Of a stretch of 64,000 bases of DNA, positions 36,265 through 45,998 are shown piece after piece. Made by a program: the position numbers and the translations under genes. The stretch spans positions 310,001 through 374,000 of the forward strand of contig JAFDIV010000001.1 in NCBI GenBank assembly GCA_019307815.1, written 5' to 3'. This DNA comes from Deltaproteobacteria bacterium (lineage in GTDB: Bacteria > Desulfobacterota > DSM-4660 > Desulfatiglandales > Desulfatiglandaceae). Position 1 is the first letter of the stretch, and each line of letters begins with the position of its first letter. Under the pieces are notes generated by a model. The model was not told the DNA's origin and ran no database searches. It saw only the letters and a list, made by a program, of their open reading frames with translations.

Positions 36265-37392
36265 CTAATACAATATTTCAATCCTTTCCTTGTCCATAAG
36301 TATCCCGTAGCGGGTGTTGGGGCGGGAGCCGTGGGAAGCAATTTCGAGCTCTTTCAGGGCATAGGGACCGAAACGCTGTAGTATGTCCCTTTTTATTTTC
36401 CCTTTGTAGCTCATAAAGTTTTCCGCATTGAGCTGGGTTATACCCGTATCACTCATTTCATCGATTGGTCTTGTACGGGATAGCTTCCTATATATTTCGG
36501 TGATCTCATCCTGGCTATTCAGAACTTGTCCCACGCCCAGGAAACAGTCCCTGCAATTGCCGCATGTTTGGACATCCCCCTTGGGGCAATTTTTCTTTTG
36601 TCGGGCAAAGAAGGTGTACAGCGCCATGCGAGCGGGCATAAAATCCAGCTCCAGTGTCTTGTATATAATCTTCCCATAGACAAGATTGATGGTCAGGCGG
36701 CGCTCTTCCTCCTTTATCAAGGAAAGCATCAGGGTGCCAGGGTCTTTTGGGGCGTCAAGAAGTTCACTGCTTAACTGGTCGCGAATGGACACGAAAGGAA
36801 TGTGAATAAGATTGATCTCGGCATATTTTGTTTCTTTAAACAAAGGCCGGCCCTTGTCATCGTGCAGTTCTATAAGTTTCGATACCTTGGGAGGGTAAAA
36901 GAAATCACGATTACTTTCGAATTCAGGGGAGACCAGTACGTGATAGAGCCGGTCCTGGGCCCTCCCGTACATCTGGGCCGCAAGGGTCATGCAAGAACTC
37001 ATGGTCTTTCGGCCACCTGCCACTGAAAAGAATACGGCCGTGTGCCTATCTGATGTAAAGTGAAAGGCAAGTTCAAGGCATTTCTTCAAGAGATATTCAT
37101 TGTCCTTTTCATCCCTTATGTCCGGGATCTCAATACCATGTTCATCTGTTATGGTGTGGACGTTTTGAGGGCCGAAATCTATACTTGAAGGCTCAATGCC
37201 ATATTCTCGGAGATAACGATGATAGTGTCCGCCTCCGTCTGCCAAGAGCTGGGCTAAAATTTTCTCTTTGCCGTCCCTTGTGGTAATCACATGGATGGTG
37301 TGAACTTGACGTTGACTGTGATGCAGGGCATAGAGGGTTTCCGTGATTACCTGGGGACTGAGCCCTGTCACTGCAAGGAGCACGTTTTTCAC
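36265..37392 (-). CDS. CARF-domain CRISPR protein, NE0113 family (Csm6/ring-nuclease type)
   Basis: 375 residues from GTG 37392 (GGAGGT at 6 bases), overlapping the cas6 stop as GTGA. It begins with a CARF-type fold, LLAVTGLSPQVITETLYAL, and has FFSVAGGRKTMSS (about 121-133). A four-cysteine cluster (C269, C277, C280, C283) suggests a zinc site. The end, YGILMDKERIEIL, is typical of the NE0113 family, named as ring nuclease/Csm6 in annotations I recall. It probably senses or destroys cyclic oligoadenylate; which of the two is not clear. Confidence 0.8.
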   Translation of the reverse strand: MKNVLLAVTGLSPQVITETLYALHHSQRQVHTIHVITTRDGKEKILAQLLADGGGHYHRYLREYGIEPSSIDFGPQNVHTITDEHGIEIPDIRDEKDNEYLLKKCLELAFHFTSDRHTAVFFSVAGGRKTMSSCMTLAAQMYGRAQDRLYHVLVSPEFESNRDFFYPPKVSKLIELHDDKGRPLFKETKYAEINLIHIPFVSIRDQLSSELLDAPKDPGTLMLSLIKEEERRLTINLVYGKIIYKTLELDFMPARMALYTFFARQKKNCPKGDVQTCGNCRDCFLGVGQVLNSQDEITEIYRKLSRTRPIDEMSDTGITQLNAENFMSYKGKIKRDILQRFGPYALKELEIASHGSRPNTRYGILMDKERIEILY

Positions 37393-38294
37393 TCTAATAC
37401 CTCCATGGCGAATTTCCCCAAGCCAAAGGTGGTCTGCTTACCCAGGTGAACCTTTTCACAGAAGCGTATCAGGGGCAGATAGGGCCCTATCAGACCCTCG
37501 TAAACTACGCTTCCCACGAGTCCTCCCATGAGCATTCCCCTGTCTTGGCGGTTTGAATAACGCCGCCAGTCAAACCAGGACAGATTCCTTTTGACCACTT
37601 CTATCTTTTCCGCATTCTTTACAAGCCCTCGGTAGTCAAGGGAGGGCTCCCCTTTGCCGTAATGTTCCATAAGAGAGGAAATTCTCCTGAGCATTGCCCT
37701 GGTTAGTACATGAAATGGCAGATCCGCATACAGACGGTTTCGGTATTTCAACCTGAGGGGGGTTATGATCCTGATTCTGAGACGAAGTTCGTCCTTAGAA
37801 AAAGTATATTGGTCCTCCAATCGGAGTGGGGCAGCGAGCTTTACCCTGCTGATGGTTTCGCTGGAGGCGGAGTAGATGACCGTGTCTTCATTCAAGACTT
37901 CATCTAAGGAAAATTTGCCTCTCTGCCCATTAACTTTCCTACCTATCCCTATTTTTCCCATTTCTTTAAAGGCATAGATGAAGTAAGGGAGACTATCGTT
38001 CACTTGTCCAAACAGAAGCAGGTCAAATGCAAAGGAACTACCTGCAGAAAGATATGTTTCATTGCTAAGAGGCGGCTCGATCACAAAGGGATGGGGTGAA
38101 GTTTTTGTCTCAAATACCTCCATGTAAAGGCAGCGCTCTTTTAAGAGGCATTTTCCACATTCTTCCAATTTTAGTGCGCAGACCACCCTTTTGAGCGCTC
38201 TTCCGAACACTCCCCTGAAAGTAGATCCCTTGTAGGATGGAAGATGGCTTTCTGTCTCAAGGTGGCATATGAAATGGTATTTTCCAAAAAGCAT
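37389..38294 (-). CDS. cas6: CRISPR pre-crRNA endoribonuclease Cas6
   Basis: 301 residues. The N-terminus has HLPSYKGSTFRGVFGRALKR, followed by a cysteine-rich stretch (CALKLEECGKCLLKERCLY). The late glycine-rich loop VHLGKQTTFGLGKFAME and the family pattern match the Cas6 group used by type III loci. It cuts the repeat to leave the ATTGCGAC handle. It is the first gene of its own operon, with the palindrome TTGCAACGTTGCAA 38 bases upstream. Confidence 0.9.
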   Translation of the reverse strand: MLFGKYHFICHLETESHLPSYKGSTFRGVFGRALKRVVCALKLEECGKCLLKERCLYMEVFETKTSPHPFVIEPPLSNETYLSAGSSFAFDLLLFGQVNDSLPYFIYAFKEMGKIGIGRKVNGQRGKFSLDEVLNEDTVIYSASSETISRVKLAAPLRLEDQYTFSKDELRLRIRIITPLRLKYRNRLYADLPFHVLTRAMLRRISSLMEHYGKGEPSLDYRGLVKNAEKIEVVKRNLSWFDWRRYSNRQDRGMLMGGLVGSVVYEGLIGPYLPLIRFCEKVHLGKQTTFGLGKFAMEVLE

Positions 38295-38332
38295 GTCTAA
38301 AGATTAATATCGCAGAATAAGGGAAGGCACTG

Positions 38333-38346
38333 TTGCAACGTTGCAA
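38333..38346. promoter_or_regulatory. Palindromic operator upstream of cas6
   Basis: TTGCAACGTTGCAA, a perfect 14-bp palindrome, is identical to the core of the site upstream of cas10. No further full copy was seen upstream of the CAPP-cas1 or CARF-HEPN genes. Confidence 0.6.
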
Positions 38347-38441
38347 AGGTCGCGGGTCTTTATGTTTCGTTTATTTGCACTATACAGGAAAACTGCAAGT
38401 GTGTCAAAGCGCGGGAGACGACCAATTTTCTCTAAGTGGCT

Positions 38442-39209
38442 TTATGATGTAATAAATATTGAAACCGCCTCATTAAAAGGTCTATGTGCCTCGATCATTA
38501 CCATGTGTCCGGCTGCTGGGATAATGGTGATCTTGCTTTGCTTTATCTTCTCCTGAAGTTTTTTGCAAAGCGAAGGTGGTGTAAGCTTGTCTTCCTCGCC
38601 GCAGATTATGAGGGTGGGCAGATCAATATTGTGGATTTCGTTGCGAACATCAAAGCGGTCACAGGCTGCAAAATCATTGTAGAGTGCTTTTTGGCCTACC
38701 TCCTTCATGAGTTGTGCGCCTTGGTTGAGCATAATGGGAGGGGCAGACGATGAATAGGCGTATTTCATGATTGCGTCAACAGTGTCGCTAAAATTTTTTT
38801 TCAATCCTTCCAGAAAGACCGGGGCCACCTTAAGTCGTGGGGCAGTGCCTACCAAGATCAGTGCCTTGATCAAATCTGGTCTTTGAAGAGCCACTTTTTG
38901 ACATATGGCCCCACCCATGGAATGGCCCATCAGGACTACAGGGGTCTCAAAACAGGCCTCCGTAACCTGTGTGAGCCACTGAGCATATGCGCTGATGTCT
39001 GCAAGATCATTGCGTGATGTGTTTCCGTGCCCGGGAAGGTCAATGGCTATGGCATTAAAGTTGCGGCCTAGGGGTCTTATCTGTGCGTTCCAGACCTCGG
39101 ACCGACCTCCTGCCCCATGAATCATCAGGATTGTGGGCCTTTGCGGGTCAAATGACTTCGGCCATGCCCGATAGCCCACATTATGCTCTTTAAGCTTGTT
39201 CAGAGGCAT
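38442..39209 (-). CDS. Alpha/beta hydrolase
   Basis: A 255-residue alpha/beta hydrolase with an oxyanion HGAGG segment, the nucleophile elbow GHSMGG, a catalytic Asp region CGEEDKLTPP and His in AAGHMVMIEAH. The substrate is unknown; ester or acyl-CoA-like compounds are possible. It is the last gene of ppsA-fabH-hydrolase, nine bases after fabH. Confidence 0.88.
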   Translation of the reverse strand: MPLNKLKEHNVGYRAWPKSFDPQRPTILMIHGAGGRSEVWNAQIRPLGRNFNAIAIDLPGHGNTSRNDLADISAYAQWLTQVTEACFETPVVLMGHSMGGAICQKVALQRPDLIKALILVGTAPRLKVAPVFLEGLKKNFSDTVDAIMKYAYSSSAPPIMLNQGAQLMKEVGQKALYNDFAACDRFDVRNEIHNIDLPTLIICGEEDKLTPPSLCKKLQEKIKQSKITIIPAAGHMVMIEAHRPFNEAVSIFITS

Positions 39210-39218
39210 GTCCTGCCC

Positions 39219-40211
39219 CTAAGCCCACTTGATCAGGGCACTACCCCAGGTGAGCCCTCCTCCGAAAACTGGCATGCAAATCAAGTGACCCGGCTTAATG
39301 CTCCCATCCCTCACGGCCTCATCAAGTGCAATGGCACAGGAGGCAGATGAGATGTTGCCATATCTATCAAGGGTCACATAGAATTTTTCTATGGGGATTT
39401 TCAGGGTTTTAGCCATGGACTGAAACATCCTCAAGTTGGCCTGGTGAGGAATAAACCAGTCTACGTCCTGTACTGCTACACCATTTGCATCACACGCCTC
39501 TTTTATGGATTCAATGAAGTGCCTGACAGCTACCCTGAAGCTGGCATTGGCCTCGATCATGTTAAGGGTGTGGAGCCCCTTGTCCACGCTTTCGTGGCTG
39601 ATGGGGGTGGTTTTGGAACCCCCTCCGGGGAGGAGAAGGTCTTGTCCGTTTTTTCCATCAGTGTGGACGTGGGTGGAAAGGAGCTCAGGACCTTCATCTC
39701 CCATAGTCACGATAGCTGCACCTGCTCCATCGCCCCAAAGGATGCAAGTGGTCCTGTCCTTCCAGTTAAGGGTCCTGGTCATTACCTCTGAAGCGGCCAC
39801 AAGGATCAGTCTACATGTTCCTGCCTTCAAGTACTGCTCAGCTACGTTGAGGCCAAAAATAAAGCCGGAACAGGCGGCCGTCACGTCAAAGGTAATGGCC
39901 TGGGGTGCATCCAGTTTGGCCTGGAGCCAGTTGGCAGCAGAAGGACAACAGGTATCCGGTGTAATGGTGGCCACTATTATGAGATCCATATCCTTGGCTG
40001 TGAGGCCGGCCATTTCAAGGGCCTTCAGGGAGGCCTCATAAGCAAGATCAGAAGTGGCCACGTCCGGCTCTGCAACGCGCCTTTCTCTTACCCCTGTCCT
40101 TTGGACAATCCATTCGTCCGTGGTGTCCAGCCCCATTTTTTTCAAATCAAAATTGGTTAGCACCTTGGGTGGCACGTAGGAGCCCGTGCCCAATATTCTT
40201 ACTGCTTTCAT
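39219..40211 (-). CDS. fabH: 3-oxoacyl-ACP synthase III (KAS III)
   Basis: A 330-residue ketosynthase with the Cys-His-Asn triad: C114 in DVTAACSGFIFG, His in FIPHQANLRM and Asn in YGNISSAS. It starts fatty-acid synthesis by joining an acyl-CoA primer to malonyl-ACP in the cytosol. It lies three bases after ppsA and nine before the hydrolase. A special primer or product other than fatty acid cannot be excluded. Confidence 0.93.
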   Translation of the reverse strand: MKAVRILGTGSYVPPKVLTNFDLKKMGLDTTDEWIVQRTGVRERRVAEPDVATSDLAYEASLKALEMAGLTAKDMDLIIVATITPDTCCPSAANWLQAKLDAPQAITFDVTAACSGFIFGLNVAEQYLKAGTCRLILVAASEVMTRTLNWKDRTTCILWGDGAGAAIVTMGDEGPELLSTHVHTDGKNGQDLLLPGGGSKTTPISHESVDKGLHTLNMIEANASFRVAVRHFIESIKEACDANGVAVQDVDWFIPHQANLRMFQSMAKTLKIPIEKFYVTLDRYGNISSASCAIALDEAVRDGSIKPGHLICMPVFGGGLTWGSALIKWA

Positions 40212-40214
40212 ATT

Positions 40215-42695
40215 CTATGCTTTCTCCACCTCGATTCCCAATTCCTTTTCTTTTTTTGCCACAAGCAATCTGGTCTTAATCACCGTATCCGGGATAAGAC
40301 TCATGGAGTCAATCCCGCATTCCACCAAGAACTCCGCAAAGTCCGGGAAATCACTCGGTGCTTGTCCGCATATCCCAATCTTGCGGCCTTTCTTTTTAGC
40401 TATATCTATGACCTGTTTGATAAGTCGTTTTACAGCCGTATTTCGCTCATCATATATGTGGGAGACCAGTGCAGAGTCACGGTCTAGTCCCAGTGTCAAT
40501 TGTGTAAGATCATTGCTTCCAATGGAAAAGCCATCAAATATTTCTGCAAATTCATCCGCACACACAACGTTACTGGGGATCTCGCACATCACGTAAATTT
40601 CCAGACCATCTTCTCCTTGGGTAAGGCCGAAACGCTTCATAAGCTCAATGACCTTGCGGCCTTCTTCAGGCGTCCTGCAGAAGGGCACCATGACTTTGAT
40701 ATTAGTCAGGCCCACCTCGCTGCGGGCCTTGTGCAAGGCCCGGCATTCAAGCTCGAAGGCGGGCATGAACTTTTCGTCATAATATCGAGATGCCCCCCGC
40801 CATCCGATCATAGGGTTACTTTCTTGGGGCTCATACAGATAGCCCCCCAAAAGGTTTTCGTATTCATTGGTTTTGAAGTCAGAAAGCCTGACAATCACGT
40901 CATTTGGATAAAATCCTGCTGCAATACGGCTTATCCCTTCTGCCAGCTTGTCAATGAAGAATTGTTTTTTGTCCTCATAGACACTAGTGATTTCATCGAT
41001 CTTGTACACAACCCCTGCAACCCTTTGATCCTTTTTGGCCCTTTCTTTCAGCTTGTCGTATTCCAGTAGGGCCAATGGATGGATTCCGATGTGGGAGTTT
41101 ATGATAAATTCCTCTCGGGCCAATCCTACCCCATCATTGGGGATCATTCCCTGGGAAAAGGCCTGTTCTGGAATCCCCACGTTCATCATGATTTTGGTTT
41201 TGGTCCGAGGCAGTTCCTCCAGATTCAGTCTTTCAACTTCATATTTGAGCAGTCCATCATAGACATTACCAGTTTCACCTTCGCAACAGGATACAGTGAC
41301 CTCTTGTCCTGTTTTGATCACTTCATCGGCGTCGCCCGTCCCGATGATGCAGGGAATTCCCAATTCCCTGGACACGATTGCTGCATGGCAGGTCCTACCG
41401 CCTTTGTTTGTCACTATGGCCGCGGCAATCTTCATGACTGGTTCCCAGTCCGGGTCGGTCATGGTGGTTACGAGTACTTCACCTTCTTTGAATTGGTCCA
41501 TCTCGGCCGTTGAATTAATAACCCTTGCCACCCCTTGGCCGATTTTTGTGCCCACTGCAGTACCAGTTACAAGGATAGGGCCCTTTTCCACCAGGCGATA
41601 GGTCTCGTATACATTACTGTCCCTCTGGGAGTGAATGGTCTCTGGCCGGGCTTGTACAATAAAAAGTTCACCAGTGCCCACGTTCACCCCATCGCCATCC
41701 TTGGCCCACTCTATATCCATGGGTTTAAAGTAACCGGCCTCCTGGCTGTAATGGTCTTCAATAATACAGGCCCATTCAGCCAATTTCAGGATTTCATCAT
41801 CATCCAACACATATCGGTGTCGCTCAGCCAAGGTAGTTGGAACGTTTTTGACCGTGGCCTCATCGTCCATGGAATATATCATCTTGATATCTCGGTCTCC
41901 TACCTTACGGCTGATGATGGCCCGTTTTCCCTGCCTGAGTGTGGGCTTGAATACGTAATACTCATCAGGGTTCACAATACCTTGCACCACGTTTTCTCCC
42001 AGCCCATAAGCGGCTGTTATCAGCACCGCATCCTTAAACCCGGTTTCGGTATCAATAGAAAACATGACGCCGGAGTAAGCTGAGTCGCTGCGGACCATCT
42101 TTTGCACCGCAATGGAAAGGGATACGTCGAATTGCCCGAATCCCTTGTCATGACGGTAGGATATGGCACGATTAGTAAACAGTGAGGCAAAGCATTTACG
42201 GCAGGCATCCAGCACACTGCGTCTTCCACGGATGTTCAGATAGGTGTCTTGTTGCCCTGCAAAGGAGGCGTCAGGGAGATCCTCTGCTGTGGCCGATGAC
42301 CGGATGGCCACGTCAAGATTGTCTGTGCCCGCCAAGCCGAACTCCTCAGCAAGCTTGTCATAGGCCGTGTAAATGGCCTGGGTAAGATCTGGAGGGAACT
42401 CGGCATGCCGGATCACATCCCTCACCTCGCGGCCCTTACGCATGAGATTGTTCAGATCATGGGTGTCCAGATCCTTGAGGATTTTTCGTATTTCATCTTC
42501 AATGCCAGCATATTTCAGAAAATACCGGTATGCGTAAGCCGTAATAGCAAAGCCGTTTGGGACCTTAATCCCTTTGCTATGCAGCTTTTGGTACATTTCG
42601 CCCAGTGAGGCATTCTTACCGCCTACGAGGGGCACATCCTCAATACCTATTTCGTTAAACCACAAAATAAACTTTTTGCTGTTGTCTGCCGCCAT
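40215..42695 (-). CDS. ppsA: Phosphoenolpyruvate synthase / PEP-utilising enzyme
   Basis: An 826-residue protein with the pyruvate phosphate dikinase ATP-binding N-terminus (VPLVGGKNASLGEMYQKL), the phospho-histidine motif GGRTCHAAIVSRELGIP, and the C-terminal PEP domain with FSIGSNDLTQLTLGLDRDS and IGICGQAPSD. It makes PEP from pyruvate, ATP and water, a gluconeogenic step used in autotrophic and acid-fed growth. It is the first gene of a three-gene operon. Confidence 0.93.
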   Translation of the reverse strand: MAADNSKKFILWFNEIGIEDVPLVGGKNASLGEMYQKLHSKGIKVPNGFAITAYAYRYFLKYAGIEDEIRKILKDLDTHDLNNLMRKGREVRDVIRHAEFPPDLTQAIYTAYDKLAEEFGLAGTDNLDVAIRSSATAEDLPDASFAGQQDTYLNIRGRRSVLDACRKCFASLFTNRAISYRHDKGFGQFDVSLSIAVQKMVRSDSAYSGVMFSIDTETGFKDAVLITAAYGLGENVVQGIVNPDEYYVFKPTLRQGKRAIISRKVGDRDIKMIYSMDDEATVKNVPTTLAERHRYVLDDDEILKLAEWACIIEDHYSQEAGYFKPMDIEWAKDGDGVNVGTGELFIVQARPETIHSQRDSNVYETYRLVEKGPILVTGTAVGTKIGQGVARVINSTAEMDQFKEGEVLVTTMTDPDWEPVMKIAAAIVTNKGGRTCHAAIVSRELGIPCIIGTGDADEVIKTGQEVTVSCCEGETGNVYDGLLKYEVERLNLEELPRTKTKIMMNVGIPEQAFSQGMIPNDGVGLAREEFIINSHIGIHPLALLEYDKLKERAKKDQRVAGVVYKIDEITSVYEDKKQFFIDKLAEGISRIAAGFYPNDVIVRLSDFKTNEYENLLGGYLYEPQESNPMIGWRGASRYYDEKFMPAFELECRALHKARSEVGLTNIKVMVPFCRTPEEGRKVIELMKRFGLTQGEDGLEIYVMCEIPSNVVCADEFAEIFDGFSIGSNDLTQLTLGLDRDSALVSHIYDERNTAVKRLIKQVIDIAKKKGRKIGICGQAPSDFPDFAEFLVECGIDSMSLIPDTVIKTRLLVAKKEKELGIEVEKA

Positions 42696-42988
42696 GGGTC
42701 CTCCCTGCTCAACAGTTGATCAGTTGAAGGCGCACAGGCCAAAGGCCAAATCCCCAAAAATATGATGCACCTACAGGTATCACTAACGGCAATGGTTGTC
42801 AATCCGCAAAATATGGTATAGATAAAAGGGATATTTGCCTGGGGCAATTCGTAAAGACACAGTGGCCGATTGCCATTTCCAGTCAAACGAGGAAATTTCC
42901 TTCTCTACAATGCCAAACACATGTGCCCGCCGAGTTCAATATTTAAGATTCCCACACTAAAGGCGGCCATGAACAGCAGGAGGAGCAA

Positions 42989-44143
42989 ATGACATACATG
43001 CCGAAAAAATACATATACCTGGACCACAATGCCACTACGCCTGTAGCACCAGAGGCGGCAGAGGCCATGTTGCCTTATATGAGGGAGAAGTTCGGGAACC
43101 CTTCAAGTGACTATGCCTTGGGCCTAGAGGCCAATGAGGCAGTGGAAGGGGCCCGTGAAGAAGTTGCACAGCTCGTTGGTTGTGAGCCTGAATGCATTGT
43201 TTTTACTTCTGGGGGGAGTGAATCCAATAACCTTGTGCTAAAGGGTGTGGTAGATTTCAGGGTCCCGGAAAAATCCCATATTATCACCTCCTCGGTGGAA
43301 CATCCGGCCGTATTGAATCCTGCCCTGTACCTGATGGAATTGGGGGTCAGGGTTACTATATTGCCTGTGGACCGTTATGGCCGGGTGGAGCCCGCAGACG
43401 TGGAAAAGGCCATTACGCCTGATACCAGACTTATCAGTGTTATGTTGGCCAATAATGAGACAGGAACGCTTCAGCCCATAAGGGAGATCTGTGAGGTGGC
43501 CAAGGGCTATGGAGTTCCTGTGCATACGGATGCAGCCCAGGCGGTAGGAAAGATAGAAGTGCAGGTGGACGCCTTGGGCGTGGACTTCTTGTCCATAGCA
43601 GGGCACAAGCTTTACGGACCAAAGGGTGTGGGGGCGCTGTTTATAAGAAAGGGCAGGGAGCTTACACCTTTAATCCATGGCGCCTCTCAGGAAAAGGGAC
43701 TGAGGGCCGGAACCGAAAACGTGATCCTCTCCGTTGGCCTTGGGGCAGCATGCCGATTGGCCCGACAAAGGCTCACCCAGGATATGGCCTTTATGCGGAG
43801 GCTCAGGGATAGGCTTCAAGAGCTACTTTTTGGTGCCCTGAAAGGGTTGGTGCTCAACGGACACCCAGTGGAAAGGCTCCCCAATACCCTAAATGTGTCT
43901 GCACCGGGTATTGAAGGATCGGCCATTCTAGGGGGGATCCCTCGCATTATGGCCTCAACAGGTGCCGCATGCCACGAAAAGAGTGTAAGGCTTTCTCATG
44001 TACTCTCTGCAATGGGGGTGCCCGAGGAGGTTGGTATGGGTGCTCTGCGGCTGACTGTTGGCAGGACAAACGACATGGATCAGATAGAGGAAGCGGCAAA
44101 GCTACTTATTGCGCGGATAAAGGAGATGAGGAATGGAAAATAA
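42989..44143 (+). CDS. Cysteine desulfurase (NifS/IscS-like)
   Basis: A 384-residue class V PLP enzyme: YLDHNATTPVAPEA, SGGSESNNLV, NNETGTLQPI, HTDAAQAVGK, the PLP lysine in AGHKLYGPKG and an active-site cysteine in STGAACHEK. It releases sulfur from cysteine for Fe-S or thio-modification. ATG 42989 follows AGGAGGAG. The next gene overlaps its end by 11 bases. The scaffold gene iscU is not adjacent. Confidence 0.93.
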   Translation: MTYMPKKYIYLDHNATTPVAPEAAEAMLPYMREKFGNPSSDYALGLEANEAVEGAREEVAQLVGCEPECIVFTSGGSESNNLVLKGVVDFRVPEKSHIITSSVEHPAVLNPALYLMELGVRVTILPVDRYGRVEPADVEKAITPDTRLISVMLANNETGTLQPIREICEVAKGYGVPVHTDAAQAVGKIEVQVDALGVDFLSIAGHKLYGPKGVGALFIRKGRELTPLIHGASQEKGLRAGTENVILSVGLGAACRLARQRLTQDMAFMRRLRDRLQELLFGALKGLVLNGHPVERLPNTLNVSAPGIEGSAILGGIPRIMASTGAACHEKSVRLSHVLSAMGVPEEVGMGALRLTVGRTNDMDQIEEAAKLLIARIKEMRNGK

Positions 44144-44705
44144 AGACAAACCAGCGCTGCTCATCATCGATATGGTCAAGGATAACTTTGACGAGAAGAA
44201 GGGACTGCCAATTACACCTTTGGCTAAGGCCATCATTCCGGCAATCAATAGAACCATTGACGCGTTTAGGAAGGCCGGATGGCCCATTATTTTTTCAACA
44301 GATGCCTTTCATAAGGAGGACTTTATCTTTAAAGGAAGGATGAAACCCCATTCCCTGGCCGGCACAACAGGGGCAGAGGTCATTGATGAGCTCCACAGGC
44401 TAGAAGAGGATTACTGGCTTCCAAAACCCCGATTTTCGGCCTTTTTCAAGACAGGACTTGAAGACTGGCTCAGGGCCAAAGGAGTGACCCTTTGTGCGGT
44501 TGCAGGCATTGCCACTAATTTTTGCGTGCTTACCACGGCCATGGATGCACTATGTCATGACTTCAAGGTGGTGATTCTTGAGGACTGCACGGCTGCGACA
44601 TCCACACAGATCCATGAAAACACGCTTAACCTTTATCGTAAAAACCCTCTCTTTCCCCTGTTTCGGGTGATGCAGAGCCAGGAGTTTGTGGATTCGTTGC
44701 TATAG
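44133..44705 (+). CDS. Isochorismatase family cysteine hydrolase
   Basis: A 190-residue hydrolase with the triad D13 (LIIDMVKDNF), K98 (WLPKPRFSAF) and C131 (GIATNFCVLTTAMDA). Such enzymes include nicotinamidases and other amide hydrolases; the motif set resembles nicotinamidase relatives. The overlap with the desulfurase gene suggests coupled translation. The substrate is unknown. Confidence 0.88.
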   Translation: MENKDKPALLIIDMVKDNFDEKKGLPITPLAKAIIPAINRTIDAFRKAGWPIIFSTDAFHKEDFIFKGRMKPHSLAGTTGAEVIDELHRLEEDYWLPKPRFSAFFKTGLEDWLRAKGVTLCAVAGIATNFCVLTTAMDALCHDFKVVILEDCTAATSTQIHENTLNLYRKNPLFPLFRVMQSQEFVDSLL

Positions 44706-44735
44706 CCAGAGAAAAGGGGCCCGTTTTTGCCCTTT

Positions 44736-45464
44736 CTAAAAGTTAAAGCGCACTGTGAAGGTCTGATCTGTATCCTGGTCGATCAGCTGAAGCCGCAGGC
44801 CCTTGGCCCCTTTTGCTTCTCCAGGGAAAAAGAGAAAACCATGGGCGAGGGTTCCCGGTGGTATTTCTTTGTTCCTCAGTGATTTCCTACGCAAGTCTCT
44901 TACGATTTCATGGCGTGCCTGTCCTGAACCATAGGCCGATAGGCCCCCGCCTGTGGCCCCTGCGGCTGCTCCGATGGCAGCGCCCTTGCCCGCGGACTTA
45001 AGTACGCTTTCTCCCGTTACGATTCCTATTGCAGCCCCTATGACAGCCCCTGCTGTGCCTGCGAGGAAGCCGCTATAGGCGCCTTTCTTGAATATATGTT
45101 TGGTTTCAGCATATTTGGTGGCTCTATCATAGGCCATCCTCTTATCCAATATGGGCCAGAGGTTGCCCTTGGTATCCTCCAAGAAGGTCTGTTTTGGGTT
45201 GACCATGATCCGGTCTCTGCCCTGATTGTCAAAGATGATTTGCACGGGCAGGAGTCCCGCTCCGAGGACGTCAAAGCCAAAGGCCTCTTTTGCCTCTACA
45301 GGGTCGTCATAAGCCTTTGCTGCCACCACGGCCCCAGCCACCTTCATGGCGTTGGGATAGGATGAAGGGGCCTTAAAAGGTAAAGGCTTGGCCTGATAAG
45401 TGGAACAGGCTCCCCAAAGTAAGAGCGAGCCTATGAGCATCGTAATCAGTAGGGTCTTTTTCAT
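44736..45464 (-). CDS. Lipoprotein with glycine-zipper region
   Basis: A 242-residue protein with a lipoprotein signal (lipobox WGAC, C20). Residues about 125-185 form a glycine/alanine-rich hydrophobic zipper (AGTAGAVIGAAIGIVTG and GAAIGAAAGATGGG), as in SlyB/YMGG-like proteins. The rest is soluble strand-rich sequence. It is likely an outer-membrane lipoprotein of unknown role. Confidence 0.72.
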   Translation of the reverse strand: MKKTLLITMLIGSLLLWGACSTYQAKPLPFKAPSSYPNAMKVAGAVVAAKAYDDPVEAKEAFGFDVLGAGLLPVQIIFDNQGRDRIMVNPKQTFLEDTKGNLWPILDKRMAYDRATKYAETKHIFKKGAYSGFLAGTAGAVIGAAIGIVTGESVLKSAGKGAAIGAAAGATGGGLSAYGSGQARHEIVRDLRRKSLRNKEIPPGTLAHGFLFFPGEAKGAKGLRLQLIDQDTDQTFTVRFNF

Positions 45465-45497
45465 TAGATTGCCTCCTTTGCATAGGATGGTAACCGG

Positions 45498-45998
45498 TTA
45501 CCCAACCTTCTTGAACTTGCCTTTGACTGCCCCACAGACAGGACAGTTTTCAGGTGGGCTGTCCTCAGCAATGTAGCCGCATACCTGGCACACATAATAC
45601 TCGGTCTGCCGGTCCGAGAGCATATCATTCATGGCCTTTTTATATAGTTCTGCATGTGTGTTTTCCACATCCCTTGATTGGGAAAAGGCCCTTTCCACTT
45701 GCTTGAGCCCTTCCTCCATTGCGTCCTTTATCAATGGGGGGTATTCGTCCACATTCGCCTTGATCTCATTTTGAAAGGCAGCTTCCAAATTTTCTTCTGT
45801 AGCGCCTATCTTCCCGCGCATCAATAAAAGGTAGCGTCTTGCGTGTACTGATTCAGCATCTGCAACTGCCCTGAAAAGCCTGGCAATTTGAGGGTAGCCG
45901 TCCTTTTCAGCCTTTTGGGCAAATGCACTGTTTCGGGCCGCTGCTTTTGACTCAGCAGCAAAGGCAATGGCCAAATTCTTTTCACTTTTGGAGGGCAT
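45498..45998 (-). CDS. Rubrerythrin
   Basis: A 166-residue protein: a ferritin-like di-iron four-helix part (AESVHARRYL and ENTHAELYKKAM with Glu/His ligands) and a C-terminal rubredoxin-like domain (CQVCGYIAEDSPPENCPVCG). It reduces peroxide in anaerobes. ATG 45998 follows AGGAGA at about six bases. Confidence 0.93.
   Translation of the reverse strand: MPSKSEKNLAIAFAAESKAAARNSAFAQKAEKDGYPQIARLFRAVADAESVHARRYLLLMRGKIGATEENLEAAFQNEIKANVDEYPPLIKDAMEEGLKQVERAFSQSRDVENTHAELYKKAMNDMLSDRQTEYYVCQVCGYIAEDSPPENCPVCGAVKGKFKKVG

Noticed and set aside
42774..42802. TTGACA-N17-TACCTG as ppsA promoter
   Set aside because: The -35 is perfect but the -10 matches poorly, so not listed as a feature.
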